A DNA stretch of 64,000 nt, from positions 19,391,651 to 19,455,650 of the forward strand of contig NC_135563.1 in NCBI RefSeq assembly GCF_964340395.1, written 5' to 3'. Below, piece by piece: positions 28,372-40,700 of this stretch. The position numbers were made by a program, and so were the translations under genes. The notes below the pieces were generated by a model. The model was not told the DNA's origin, did no database searches, and saw nothing but the letters and a program-made list of their open reading frames with translations. The DNA is from Glandiceps talaboti. Lineage: Eukaryota > Hemichordata > Enteropneusta > Spengelidae. How positions within the stretch are numbered: position 1 is the first letter of the stretch; each line of letters starts with the position of its first letter.

Positions 28372-29367
28372 TTCCTGTATAGGGCAGTAAAATAAACATA
28401 AACGTATATTGACACAATATTGTTTGCTGATTTTTGCTGCCTGCAATGTATTTGATAGTCACACTACAATTAGACGTCTTCATAACACCTATACAGTCCG
28501 TTTGCTTGTACACGTGACAATTCCTGCCATTATATAACCCAGGGCTAACTCTCAGTAGATCGATACAGTTATGATAGAGCGTGATACTCTGAAGGTTGTA
28601 TGCACACACCGACCTTGAGATTTACCACGATGTTAAGAGTAACATACTATTACTAGTGTGTTACACTTAAAATGAACACTGAAAATACTTGTGTCTACCA
28701 ACTTTTAAAAAAATTGTGTCAAATCAATTTTGTGACCATGAACATTGAAAATTATGGTACATTATAAAGCTAATGAGAGAAAGTTGTGACGTCTTCTGGT
28801 ATTGGCTGCAATGTAACTTGATCCGACATGCGGGGTTATGACTGCTAGTGGCATACTCTAGTAATGATAACCCACGGAAGAATTACCTCCATTTACTTTG
28901 TATAATCAGTTCTATTACTAAATAAGGTATTTTCACTGATGAAAATAATGTAGAAGTATATACATATTTAGTACAACCATGCCATATGAACACATCATGT
29001 CAGTAAGTAAGTCATAATGAAATTCTCGAATCAAGCATTGCAGTATTTCATTTTGTAACTGCAGTATGTCATTTTCGCATTGAAGTATTGCATAGGTGAA
29101 TATTGGCAGACATGATATGCCATATGTATATACTGTTAATCGAGAGCACACCAATCTCAAACCACACTCATACATTCGCATTGTAATGTAATGAATATAT
29201 CTTCGCCATCATATTACCACCATGACACATTTATTTTTCCCCAACATCTTTGAAAGCATATACAATAGGACTTTTCAACTCAGCTAAAAGAAGAAACACT
29301 GTAACTTTATAACCCTTAAGTTAAATAATAAAACCCAAATTTAGAAATGCATTTCTCAATAGTATGG

Positions 29368-29477
<110 letters not shown>

Positions 29478-30112
29478 GTGACTGATATAAACAAGACTCA
29501 CCATTATCACAATTGTAATAATTCGTGTTGAATATATCAAATATGACATCACTAATAAATAAAAATACAATGAACGGACAGTGTTACTTGTTATATAAAC
29601 ATACATTGTCGTAACTAATTTCAAAAAGCACTTTTGGGAACATTTGAGAACGTACTACAGACCTATAGCATAGTCGTACAGCAACAGAGAGTATAGTGTA
29701 CGGTAATTTAATTCGATAATTGAGTGCCAACGTACAAATTGTACCCCGGTGTACGTTTACCGACTATGCGCTAAATTTTCGGCGACCTTTTCTGTATATC
29801 TAATGAAATATTTTATGAAAAAAAATATTTTAAATATAAGCTTATTTAAGCTTAAAAAGGAAAGACAAAAGGGTGAGATAAATACGAACATGGACGGTCA
29901 GGTCACTTTGTTAGAGAAATGGTTAACGCTTTCCGACAGGACTAGACGGTAGAATATGATCATGATGCATGATGCGCACAACCTCAACACGTGCATTGCA
30001 TTCCATAATATATCCAAAAACGACGGTTGTGAATAACGTTACTGTTTGGAACGCTAACGGGATCACTTCAACATTTACTTCTCGTAAAAAAAATCTTGGT
30101 AACATTTGTAAA

Positions 30113-32615
30113 ATGAAAGTACGTTCGCCAATATTGCGATTAATTCATCTCGATAAAACATACAGTTTATTGACGTGTAAAAACGTCAATGTCATACTAC
30201 AACTTTTTAAATTACTGGACGTACACGATGAAGACGCCATCAACGGTGAGTATCAAACAAAATCTATACAAGATCAAATGATAAACACACACAGTACAAT
30301 ATACATACATATATAATATATATCGAGAGAGAGGATTCCACAAACAGTCCGTACATTTCACGCCTTACAATTACAAGCGGAAAAGGGCGAATGCAAACAT
30401 ATGGGCCTTTACATAGTACTCAAATATTTTTTTGGATGCAACATTAGACGAATCCCATCGACTAAAAGGAACTAGCATTCATCCCCACCGCATCGCATTT
30501 TCACACAAAAGCAAATACAAATATTGGAATAAACACACACATATTCTGTACTATAGATAAGCTCATGGCATTAGAAAAGAAATCAGAGGAACAATAGTTG
30601 GAGGAGCTCCCATTGAATGAGAAAGATGAATTAGTATCATAATTTCTACGATTTCGGTCTCAATAACTCCATACGTCATCAATCTATGATTGCTTGTCTT
30701 TTTTCAGATATACAGTTCTATGCCTTCATGCACCAATCCACTGATCTGAATAAGCATCGAATTTACAAAGTTTTTGACATGTTGGACGTGGATGGATCGG
30801 GACAGATTGATTTTGATGAATTTTATCTTTTAATCTGCATTCTCATAGCAATTCAGGTATGAAGTGAATACGGCCTTGAGATCATGTACGCTATAGACGG
30901 CCATCTCAAAAGCTACGTATACATCAACAAACGTATTCAAGCAAATATCGCCAACGCAATAGCCGAATGAAAATCGTGCAAGAAAAATTGGCACAATTAC
31001 AATGTGCATCTGGAATAAATCTGAGAATCGAAAGGGTCCCCATCCCCAAAACTGTTGCAATATTAAAACTTATTCCGGCTATTTTGAAATAATTTTAGAA
31101 ATTTGGCTGTTCGTGCACCCCCTCGTGTTCAAGGAAATCGCCCGTCTGATATTTTCCATAGCGTCACAGAAAAGACTTGTCTGTGATAGCGTTAACACCC
31201 GTGACTGTACTGTGTTTGGCCATTTCGAAGCATAATATAGATAATAAATATAGATAATTATTGATAAAATGTTATTCAAGTTCTCTATTTCAAATATACA
31301 ATTGTTACAGTATTGCATTGTAACCAAAGTTGTTTTTAATTTACAAATCGTAAACGCGAAAATGTTGTTTTGTTTTCATGAAGTAACGGCAAATATTTAG
31401 CTTTCAATTTTGAAACGTATACAACCGTGGTGGGGGTTACTTTTACAAATGACACAAATTTCTACAAAATATGTTTTCAGGACAAGGAAGAAAAGCAATT
31501 TATTTACCGTCATTCACGAACAGTATTTGAACTGCTGGATGAAGATGGAAGTCAAACTATATCAGCTGAAGAATTTGGTAGTTTTGGATTTTTATTCAAC
31601 TTTTATGGTGTAGCTGTGGGCGAGATCTTCAGTGAATTTGACGTTTCTGGTGACCAGGTGAGTTTTAACATTGATACGGTAATAATTGTGCGGTTCTTTC
31701 AATATATTTTGCACATGATAAATCTTGTAGTTGGCCGTGTAAAGCATACAGACAAGTCTTTCAAGTAATTGCCGGTGAGGGCAGTATAATACGACGACCA
31801 CAAATCTTCGATGAGGCTGGTTATTCCATCGCCAATGTTGTACGGGGGGGGGTGGGGGGGGGTGGGGTGGGGGTTATCCCCCGGGATGTTGTACCGGTAC
31901 CTTTAATGTGTCAGACTCAACACTCGCCTTCAACCAACGTGTAGGGTCTGCACTAAAATCATGGATTGGAACACCATCCACTCACATGGTTCTAGTCTGT
32001 AATAACCCTTATAAGTTATATATGTACCAGAGATGACTTGCATGGGTGCACACACATAATAGTGGTCTTTGCACTGCAGTGCAATACTGAAAACATTATT
32101 ACATACCTGTATGCAAATGATATATTAGATTGTACAGTATCACTTTCATAGAAATTTGCTGTTTCAGATAAAATATGTAATAATAACAGAACCCTTTGAT
32201 ATGCAAGTGCCAGTGTGGGTACTCAGAGGTATTTGCACTCATGCTCGTAGTGTTTTCTGCTGCACTTCGAAGCGCTATGCTGACATGGAAGTACAGCTGC
32301 TGAGACCACTGCAAGCATTTGTGCAAATATCCCAAGTACACCACACTTGCACTCATGCGTCATGGGGCTCTGTCATAACATTCCAGGTTCTACGCAATAA
32401 TTTATACATTATCCAATTTATACATTTATCAATAGGAACTTGATTATAAAGAGTTCAAGATGTTTGCCATGGCATGTATTGACAAACAAACTGAGATTGA
32501 ACTACAGAAGAGAGCCAAACTGGAAAAAAAGAGGAGACGAGAAGAAGAAAAGCAGAAAAATGCAGAAGCTAGAGTTGAAGATGGCTGGATAAGGCATCAC
32601 TGCCAAATCATTTAA
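30113..32615 (+). CDS. EFCAB9: EFCAB9, EF-hand protein of the CatSper sperm calcium channel
   Basis: In mammals EFCAB9 pairs with CATSPERZ and tunes the CatSper channel of the sperm flagellum to calcium and pH. Exons: 30113-30245, 30708-30856, 31481-31657, 32436-32615 (TAA), giving 212 aa (human about 197). Family-diagnostic blocks: LDKTYSLLTCKNV near the N-terminus, LLDVHDEDAIND, then three EF loops. EF2 DVDGSGQIDFDE is fully canonical. EF3 DEDGSQTISAEE has acidic positions 1, 3 and 12 but Gln at position 6. EF4 DVSGDQELDYKE keeps Asp1, Asp5 and Glu12. The block RHSRTVFELLDEDG matches mammalian EFCAB9 closely. The tail is Lys/Arg/Glu-rich. The ATG at 30113 was chosen because homology begins there; an upstream in-frame ATG at 29969 exists in a region without homology. 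Tail-to-tail with HOGA1, 488 bp apart. Confidence 0.9.
31844..31874 (+). repeat. G-rich tract, candidate G-quadruplex
   Basis: Nine, ten, four and five consecutive G residues separated by single T residues, followed by ATCCCCCGGG. Lies on the coding strand of EFCAB9 intron 3. Confidence 0.7.
32073..32360. repeat. Degenerate inverted TTGCAC repeat cluster in EFCAB9 intron 3
   Basis: A 16-bp perfect palindrome TTGCACTGCAGTGCAA is followed by TATTTGCACTCATGC and, about 90 bp on, its approximate complement GCAAGCATTTGTGCAAAT, then another TTGCACTCATGC. This looks like a decayed fold-back element; the boundaries are not clear. Confidence 0.4.
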
Positions 32616-33103
32616 TACACACACATTACTGATTTGAATTATTCAAAGTAGATTCCATTGCTTCATACTAATAATTTTTTTTTGTTTAAATGACTGATTT
32701 AAAAATCATGATATATTTTACATATTCAGTGATAGTTCTCTCCCCAGACAAAGATACAAGGACATGAGGCCTGTGAATAGTTTTGGAGCACAATTACCTT
32801 CAAGATAAAAAAAATCAAAATTTAATTTCAGTTTTCGTTATTTGTTATGCATGAATGGTACCAAAACAGTTATGCGACAACGTACTCACGAGTCATAGCC
32901 TTCAACAAGGGACTGCTGTAAGTGCATGCTGGCCATTATAGAAACCCTCTTATGAGAGAAAAACCTGAGAGAGCTTCAGTCTGGTTTCATTTTTGTATTG
33001 TACGATTTTACAAATATCTTGATTGCATATCTTTCTTCTTGTGGTAAAGTTTCTTATGATAAAAATATACAATTTGGTATTTTGTATTACTATGATGTAT
33101 TTA
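32616..33103. other. 3' junction of EFCAB9 and HOGA1
   Basis: The 488 bp between two convergent stop codons must hold both 3'UTRs, which may overlap. No other structure recognised. Confidence 0.6.
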
Positions 33104-36100
33104 TCAACACTGAAATCCATTATTGTTAAAGTCTTTCCTCATCTGCGTTGTTTCACCCTCTGATAGTGGTATCAGTGGCAGCCGTGTTGGCCCCCCGTAG
33201 TAGCCAAACCATTCCATTGCTTGCTTCAATCCTGGAACACCATACTTAGCAGTTACCTATGATGGTAGACACAAAACACATAACGAAATGAATTTCATAT
33301 AGAAATGATAATCTCTTTGTCAGTATATAAACTCCCTCCTCTCCTCTCCGATGACATCATGAGTTCTAATAGAATAAAACCTTTCAATTTCAAGAAAAAT
33401 GCAAAATTTATACACTAGATACACATGTACTGTAAGGGTATACATATAGTGTTTGTATAGTTAATTTTCTATGTTGACTTGTACTGACATAAATAAACAT
33501 TATACAAGCTTACTGCAGCATTTGGTGATATCAATCTCTGCTGGAGAATCTTGGCTTCTTCCATCTTTCCCTGGCAAAACAAATCATGAAGCTGACAGAC
33601 TTCATTACCAAGTACATTAGCCAATGCACACACACCACCAACGGCTCCTGTAATCAATACATAACAGATAGGTATATATATATATATAAGAACTTAGCTT
33701 CAACTCTTCAGTGTTTTAGATAGTCTTAAGACATGTTTCCCTTCTGAATGTCTACCATGTACACTGTGTTTTTGTTTCATTGTAAACTGCTAAGACAGAC
33801 TACAAGATAAATCCAAAACACTTTTTCCATTTTTTTTTATCATTTCTTTAATAATCAAATCAAAACATCTGATCCCTGAGTCTGTAGTGAAAATAAAATC
33901 ACAAGGTTAAATATATACGGTTTAAACCATATATATTTAATAAAATCACAAGGCAATGATTTTCCACAACATCTTACAGTAGTATCCAGTAATAGTAGAA
34001 TTTGAATACTCCTCTTTCATCCCACAATAAATGCCTTAGTCATCATGTAACTTACCAACTGCATATGATGGGAACAGAAAGCTGGCTGATCCTGCCATCA
34101 TAACAAAATCTTGATCATTGGTTTTATATGCTATGTTTCCTATTTTTGGTACCTGTTGGATAATACAGGGAAGTTGTGAAATGTTTGGAGTCACTGACCA
34201 CACAGCTCTCAGAATGATGTTAGTGAAATATGTGATATGACCCTAGTACAATGGTGAATATCACTATATGCATAACTAGAAACTTATGTATTTAAGAAAA
34301 ATGATTTAGTTTACCATTTTATGTAGGAATGTGACGCTATAATATTCAAATCTAAATCATCAAATGATATGTGTGTATATATATAGAGACTATTTTATGA
34401 AACCAAGATATTTTTATCATCACTCAAAGTTGCACGTCTTTACCCAAGTTACTTTTGTTGTTGTAAGGTTATAGGAATACAACAGAACTACCATACTTAC
34501 ATTACCACCACTGTCCTTCATTCCTATGATGTTTGGATGACTGGATAAGTTGACAGCGACTTCTATTGGAAGATCTATGGCAGTACATGATGGACAACTG
34601 TACAGTATAACTGGAACTGGACTACTGTCTGCAAGCTGGAAAATGATCATTTTGTTAATTAACAGAAATATTTTTACATTGGCTTGGTGCACCAGGTCAG
34701 TCAATGACCATTCGAGTTGTTGGCTTTACTATCATTTGTAGTAAAATAGAAGCTGCTGTACATTGTATTTGTGAAGATTGTCAAGAGATGACATGAAGAC
34801 CATATCAAAATCACAACAATGAAACATGGGGAGATTTATTTTGCACTGCTTATACTCATAAAAGCTGACTAACTATCTCGCTTTCAGTATTCATTGGTTA
34901 TCAGCTTTCATAATTCACATGTACATATGTGCACACACACACATACATACATACATACACACAGATACATACATATACATATACACACATACACACAGAC
35001 ACACGCACGCACACAAACATACAGACAGGCACATATTCATATATATCACCTTTGCCCTAGATTAACTTGAATGGTAGAGCAATACATGATGAATGTGCTA
35101 GGTTATTTTTTGCAACAAGGCAATTACTAAAATTAGCAAAATACAAATCACCATCTCTGACTCTAAAAAGTCAAGATATCACTTATCAGACAAATTGTTA
35201 TTCAAATAAACTCAATACTCTCACAACACACCTTCCGGAAGTGTTCTTCTAAAGCTTGATTCTTCATTTGTCCTTTGTAATAACATGGAGTCACTACTAG
35301 TACTGCATCAGCTCCAACATCAGCCATCTTTTTAGTCAGAGATATGGTTGCTCTTGTTGCTAGTTGACACAGAGTTTAATAGAAAAAGTTGGTTATTTTT
35401 TTTATATATAATACTGTTTGAGAACCTTAAGACTGTCTTTAATTTTTGATAATGATGGAAGAAAGTCTGAGTCTGACCAAAAATATAGACATGGTACACC
35501 CTATACCCTTTATGGCAGAGAAGAAAAAAAATTACAATATCACTGATGATATGATGGCAACACAATAAGCATGCAACTGGGTGAAACATTATTTATTCCC
35601 AAATTATTGCTATAAATTTGGGACAGAAATGATTCCCAGTATCCTCTAGACTGTAAGATACATCATGTCGCTTCACCCTTACCAACCTGTTCTATCTGTG
35701 GAAGGGGTTGATCGATGTGTGAGGGCGCCCTGTCATGGAGTATCTTATAGACTAAGTATCCTCCTGACTTAAATTAACATTCTTGTGTCTAGTATACAAG
35801 ACAACTATTATTAGTGTGCTATATACATGTACATACATACAACTGTCAAAGGTATTGTTCTCTGTGAGGTTTTGGGCAAAATTCCAATTTAGCATTGGCT
35901 TAATCCCAAAAACTTATTAACGGTTTTGTGTTGGCCCATACCTACATACTTTTGTTATACTTGGTGATAGGGAAGATTGTAACATTTGTAAATATATATG
36001 TCAGCCACTTTTAAATAACAACATCTTGCCCTTTCTCATATCAGACAGTGAGGGCACTATACAGTAGACAATGATCCTGTGTATATGCAGGTACTGATGG

Positions 36101-37418
36101 GATGCCATTATCTCTGGATATTTAATCCCTAACTGAACTAAACTATATAAAACTAAACATACGTTGTTGTTCAAATCATTGATTTTGTCTAAACACTGAT
36201 AAACATATTATTAGTATGAAAGTCACATATATTCCTAAAAACTTTCAAATGAAAATTTTTCCTGAATTTCTTTGGCTGGAGGTTGTAGTGACTGGCTAAA
36301 GGTACTGTGCACAGACAAGAAATTTTCAAAAATTGATTCCAGAGAGTCAACAGTCATAAATAATAAGTGTCAATATACAAAAGACACAAGGTATGCTATA
36401 TGACCTTATGTACTCCAAAATATTGACATTTTATTGACTTAACTTTTTTCTATGCATTCATGACAAATATTTCAGCCCTCATTGTTCCTAATCACAGATG
36501 TCTTTGTAACATGCTTCTCTCTCCCAAAACTGGTTACAATGACAGTCACCACAAAATGTCACACTACATGTCAATTTTTGCATTTTATGATTTAATCATA
36601 AAATGCAAAAATTGACATGTACTGCATATCAACTTACATTCACACCCTGATCCAGCAATGATCAGTTTGTCTTTAGGAGTATATTCTCTAACTTTCTTGA
36701 CTACCTCCACTCTTTCTTCTTCTGATAGGTATGTATATTCACCATTGGAGCCCTGTACCACATACCCTAAGATATCAAAATTTACAAAAATAATAAAAAA
36801 AGGAAGTAGATCATGTATAAGAACTTAAGATTTTGTACTGAATTACTACTTATGTATAAGACAATAAGAAAGGACATTTTAAGTTGCTACAAAGATGATG
36901 ACAAAACAAAATGTGAAACTTTGCAGAACAACTTTACCATGAAATTTATAATAGTTAAAATTTGTTTATTCGTATTTGGAATTATTATTTAGCAGACCTA
37001 CATTTGTACAACCAATGATGTATCGACTCAGCCAGGAATTTGGAACGGAAATCAAAGAAAGTGTTACAACTTACTTTACACTGGTATTTCCGGGAAAGCC
37101 GAGGGGGCGTAATTACACGCATTTTTATAAAACTAATTTGCGTACATGTATGTATATAAACAATCTGGACATACCTTTGAAGGGTACCTGGTTCCACTTT
37201 TGTAAATTTTCTTCAAGGTGTTTATAGCTTACGTTTTCATCTTTGTCAAATGGCGTGGGAATTGGAGGGAAGATTCCACACAGATCAACTTTCGATGCAC
37301 TTGAAGACATTCTGCATTGACCAAAGATGACTCGCACAGACGACAAAGGTGTGATCTTTTTTGCAAAGATGGTCGCACCGAGGGCTCTGAGGGAACACAC
37401 AGTCCGGTAACCGTTCAT
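33104..37418 (-). CDS. HOGA1: HOGA1, mitochondrial 4-hydroxy-2-oxoglutarate aldolase
   Basis: Cleaves 4-hydroxy-2-oxoglutarate to pyruvate and glyoxylate, the last step of mitochondrial hydroxyproline breakdown. Exons: 37418-37175, 36766-36638, 35359-35232, 34635-34501, 34152-34056, 33647-33514, 33256-33104 (TGA); 339 aa, human about 327. Class I aldolase of the DHDPS/NAL family. The N-terminal ~45 residues are rich in Arg, Ser and Ala with few acids, fitting a mitochondrial presequence; a second Met lies at residue 37. Motifs: [39 protein letters not shown] (about 147-157), the active-site Tyr in VILYS (Y179), Schiff-base Lys in [10 protein letters not shown] (K207), [30 protein letters not shown]. 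The Tyr-Lys spacing of 28 residues equals that of human HOGA1 (Y168/K196). Shares a 353-bp head-to-head interval with the zinc-finger gene. Confidence 0.96.
33908..33939. repeat. Short palindrome flanked by AAAATCACAAGG direct repeats
   Basis: TAAATATATACGGTTT and AAACCATATATATTTA are complementary at 15 of 16 positions. A 12-bp direct repeat AAAATCACAAGG lies on both sides. In the HOGA1 intron between exons 5 and 6. Confidence 0.75.
34925..35035. repeat. ACAC/ACAT/ACAG imperfect microsatellite
   Basis: Mixed CA, CATA and CAGA repeats in the HOGA1 intron between exons 3 and 4. The rest of that 596-bp intron shows nothing distinct. Confidence 0.85.
35360..36637 (-). other. HOGA1 intron 2 (1.3 kb)
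   Basis: No exon recognised. The 5' end of the intron holds the perfect 57-bp palindrome described separately; the remainder is plain AT-rich sequence. Confidence 0.7.
36565..36621. repeat. Perfect palindrome, 28-bp arms, 1-nt centre, beside a HOGA1 splice donor
   Basis: Left arm 36565-36592 starts TACATGTCAATTTTTGC. Right arm 36594-36621 is its exact complement; a single T lies between. On the transcribed strand it begins about 15 nt after the GT of the exon 2 donor (36637-36636). Confidence 0.97.
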
Positions 37419-37491
37419 GATGTGACTTGCTTACCTGGCCTTCACAAAATCAATATCAGGCGTTTGTCATCAATCAGCTGATCTACATGAC

Positions 37492-37500
37492 CCGGAAGTG
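37492..37500 (+). promoter_or_regulatory. ETS/GABP-type site
   Basis: CCGGAAGTG, the consensus ETS core, 74 bp upstream of the HOGA1 ATG and 272 bp upstream of the zinc-finger ATG. Confidence 0.45.
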
Positions 37501-37727
37501 TAAAACACAGGCTAGCAGCCACACTGCACAGCTTGCTTGAAATCCTTCCATAACAACACGAGCGAATTCATCTCCAACTATGTTGTAACAACTACTGATA
37601 TCACCAGAAATGTTTTTTATCTGGCGAACTAAAATATCTTGCATTAATATGGGTAACATAATGCAAAATAATTTTTTCAAAGGTGCGAACTTTTTTCAGC
37701 TATAGTCATCCGCGTCATAACTTACTT

Positions 37728-37756
37728 TCCGCGAAGCCGCCATTTTTCTTCGCGGA
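37728..37756 (+). promoter_or_regulatory. Hairpin with YY1-like loop just before the zinc-finger start codon
   Basis: TCCGCGAAG and CTTCGCGGA are perfect 9-bp inverted arms around the loop CCGCCATTTTT. The right arm ends 15 nt before the ATG. It could be a 5'UTR stem-loop, or simply a symmetric YY1-like promoter element. Confidence 0.6.
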
Positions 37757-37771
37757 GCATCGGCCTCGAAA

Positions 37772-40700
37772 ATGAGCCAGGAAACTTTTTCCGCGGAGCA
37801 GGGACAGAAGCAGACGAGATGTTTTCACGAAGAGGATACAGTTGGTGGATCAGGTATCGTAGACTATAAAAATACATAAATAGGACGTGAAAAGTTCGTT
37901 CCGAAAACAAATTTCCATGGTCAGTACCACTAAACCATGGAACACGACTTGCCAATGTATGAAGTAAAAAATGATACATACGTGAGAAGAACATGTCCCT
38001 ACAATGTTTTGTCTTTTAAAATTTGAGTAAAGTGTCACTATATACATACCAGATTTAAACTGAATGCCCCCCGTAAGGGAATCACTTATTATGCAAATAC
38101 TCATCCTTCTTTGAGTGATGGTAATTTCCTTGAGTTTGAAAGATCAGTCAACATCCCATGGAAAACTAGATTTTTTCTTTTGGTAGTCCAGATACATAGC
38201 CTGAGACATATCCTAAAATAAAATTTAAAAAACAATTAAAATTAGTAGCACATATGATAAAATTGTAACACAAGAAGTTTTCTTGTTTCTATCGCCATCA
38301 GTATTGTGCCAAATTGCAAATTCAACTATATGTCTGTATTGACATATACTGTTTCGATAGAAGGCCCACCTCAGTAACAAACATTACTCCCACCAGTGCT
38401 GAGCTAATTGCGTTTTCCTAATTATGTTATCTTAGGATATCCCTAACAGAATTAAACTAAACTAATCTACACACAAACAATTAAAACCAAAGAAGGGCAT
38501 CCCAGTGATTGAAGCTCACAATGGCTCATATGGTAATGTCGTCACTAAAATCTTGACTAAAATCCAAATCTAGAATTGGATCGCCACCAAAGCTAATCAA
38601 TTAGTCCTTATCTTTCCATGATTAAAGTTTCATCTAAATACATCCACGAATTTTGGAGATAATATCCTGTGAAACTGTCCTAATAAAACAGACAGATGGG
38701 TTGAAAACATAACTGCCATCCAGTTATGTTCTAGATTGTCCTCACCAATTTCAACTTCATGATAATAAACTTTCATTCATATTAATGACTGTGTGTTTTC
38801 CCTTTTCATCAGATGACCACATCAACACGTTGCCTGTTATACTGAGTGTAGAGAGTGGTGATATTGGTGACCAGCAGTCCCATTCTGATGACACCTTGAA
38901 AGCTCTTTCTGATATTACAGAATCTATACCAAGACAAGAGTCATGCATTGCAATGCCATCATCAATACATTTAACAGTTCCAGCTGATTCAACAACAACC
39001 AGTTCCCCACACAGAGCTACTATGGATTTATCCAACGACCTGACACTAAATCAAGCCACAGCTATCAATCAAAATATTCCTGATGCACAAACTACTTCAT
39101 CGCTGATCAAGATTCCTGGAACAATTGCCGAATCTCATCATGACTTTCAAACCCAATCACAAACTATGTCAATCATAGCTGTCAATCAGGCTGACATTAG
39201 CCAATCACATGTGACACTGACAACCATCAACCAATCAGATATTGGTGAGGACAATACCCTAGCTGAAGTCAGCCAATCACAGCTTTTCCACAATACAGAT
39301 GGTCAGAGTATGATTGAAGCAGCACAAGCTATTGGTCAGATTTCAACTCAGCAACTACTAACAGACACAAACTCGAGCATACTTACTGTAAATGCAGAAA
39401 ATGTGACAAATGCAACATCAGCTATTCAAAGTCATTCTACTGTAGCTGAAGCTTTGTCAAATTCAGATTGTATCGCTATGTCAGAAAACCCAGTTCCTGA
39501 AGGTCAGGATTCAGTAGGTGTACCGACACTATTGGTTCAAGATCCAAATGTCAGCTCTCATACAATGGCAAATCCAAATGGTGACAACACAGAGGAAAGT
39601 GATTGTGAAGGAGATGGAAACCAGGCAGGTAAGTTCCCTGGCAACAGCCTATAGGTAGTTAGTCTGTATAGTGTGTCCGGAAGCCCACATGCATCAACCT
39701 ACCCTCTCGAGGCCAATTGTTAAGGAAACAGATCACTATGATCATGGAAGGCAATAAGCATATCCATGGAAACAAATCTGTATATGCATGGAAATATTCA
39801 TTGTCAACAAATCCCTGTAGCTATGGAAAGAAAGCCATGTATCCACGGAAACTAATCTGTGTGAATGTACATGGAACAAAGTCATGCCAACAAAGCTCTA
39901 TAGCCATGGAAATTTATTAACGAATTGGTACTGATTTTCTCTGGCATTTTGAAAGAGATATCTTTGAATTTATTAAAGTAACATGACAACTGAAAAATGT
40001 CATTTCAGACCAATATGTGTAGCCTCATATTTTCAACTAAGAATACTGTGTCTATAATGTGTTGGAGATAGTGGCGTCATACTAAACACATTTGAAATAA
40101 CTCCAGTGTAACACCTGTGTACATTTGAATCAGCTGGTACACCCAATACTAATGTTCATAATGACCAGCCTCCCAATTTTTATGTAACACTTTTTTCATC
40201 ATTGCTTTCAGCTAAAAGACCAAAGCGGATATTTATGTGCCAGGTTTGCCAGAAGAACTTCACCAGTCAAGCATCTTTGAAGTCCCATTTGATGATTCAT
40301 ATGGGAGCAAGACCATTCAAATGTGATCTGTGTAGTGCCACATTCAATCGTATGGGTAATTATACCAGACACAGGCTGATACACACAGTTAATACAAATG
40401 TAAGTTTTACATACAGGTATTGCAATATCACACTGAGACTTTGATAAAAGTGAATATATGTATGTATAAACTTGTATAACTGACATACCTACCGGTAATT
40501 CATCCATTTGTTAAAATTAACAAAACATATTACCAGGGTATATTCTTTATTCAGTTATTGGTTTCTATATAATTAATTTCGCAGGATGACCACAGGTACA
40601 AGTGTGAGTATTGCAGTCGTACATTTCTTCAGAAATGTGATTTAAAACGACATCAACACATTCACGATGGCACCCAACCATACAGATGTAATATGTGTGA

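Larger units (their letters stand above)
37419..37771. promoter_or_regulatory. Bidirectional promoter interval HOGA1 / zinc-finger gene
   Basis: 353 bp separate two divergent start codons. Inside are an ETS-type site (37492-37500) and a YY1-like GCCGCCATTTTT (37736-37747) in a CG-containing stretch. Such spacing and motifs are typical of shared TATA-less promoters. Expression itself cannot be seen. Confidence 0.6.

Noticed and set aside
29749-29952. Possible 5' exon with MDGQVTLLEKW
   Set aside because: No homology, no matching donor in phase with EFCAB9 exon 1.
29969-30112. Upstream in-frame ATG for EFCAB9
   Set aside because: The 48 extra residues show no similarity to EFCAB9, and homology begins at the ATG at 30113.
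38785-38812. ATG at 38785 as start of the zinc-finger protein
   Set aside because: It lies in the polypyrimidine-acceptor region; a good upstream exon (37772-37853) joins in phase at 38813.
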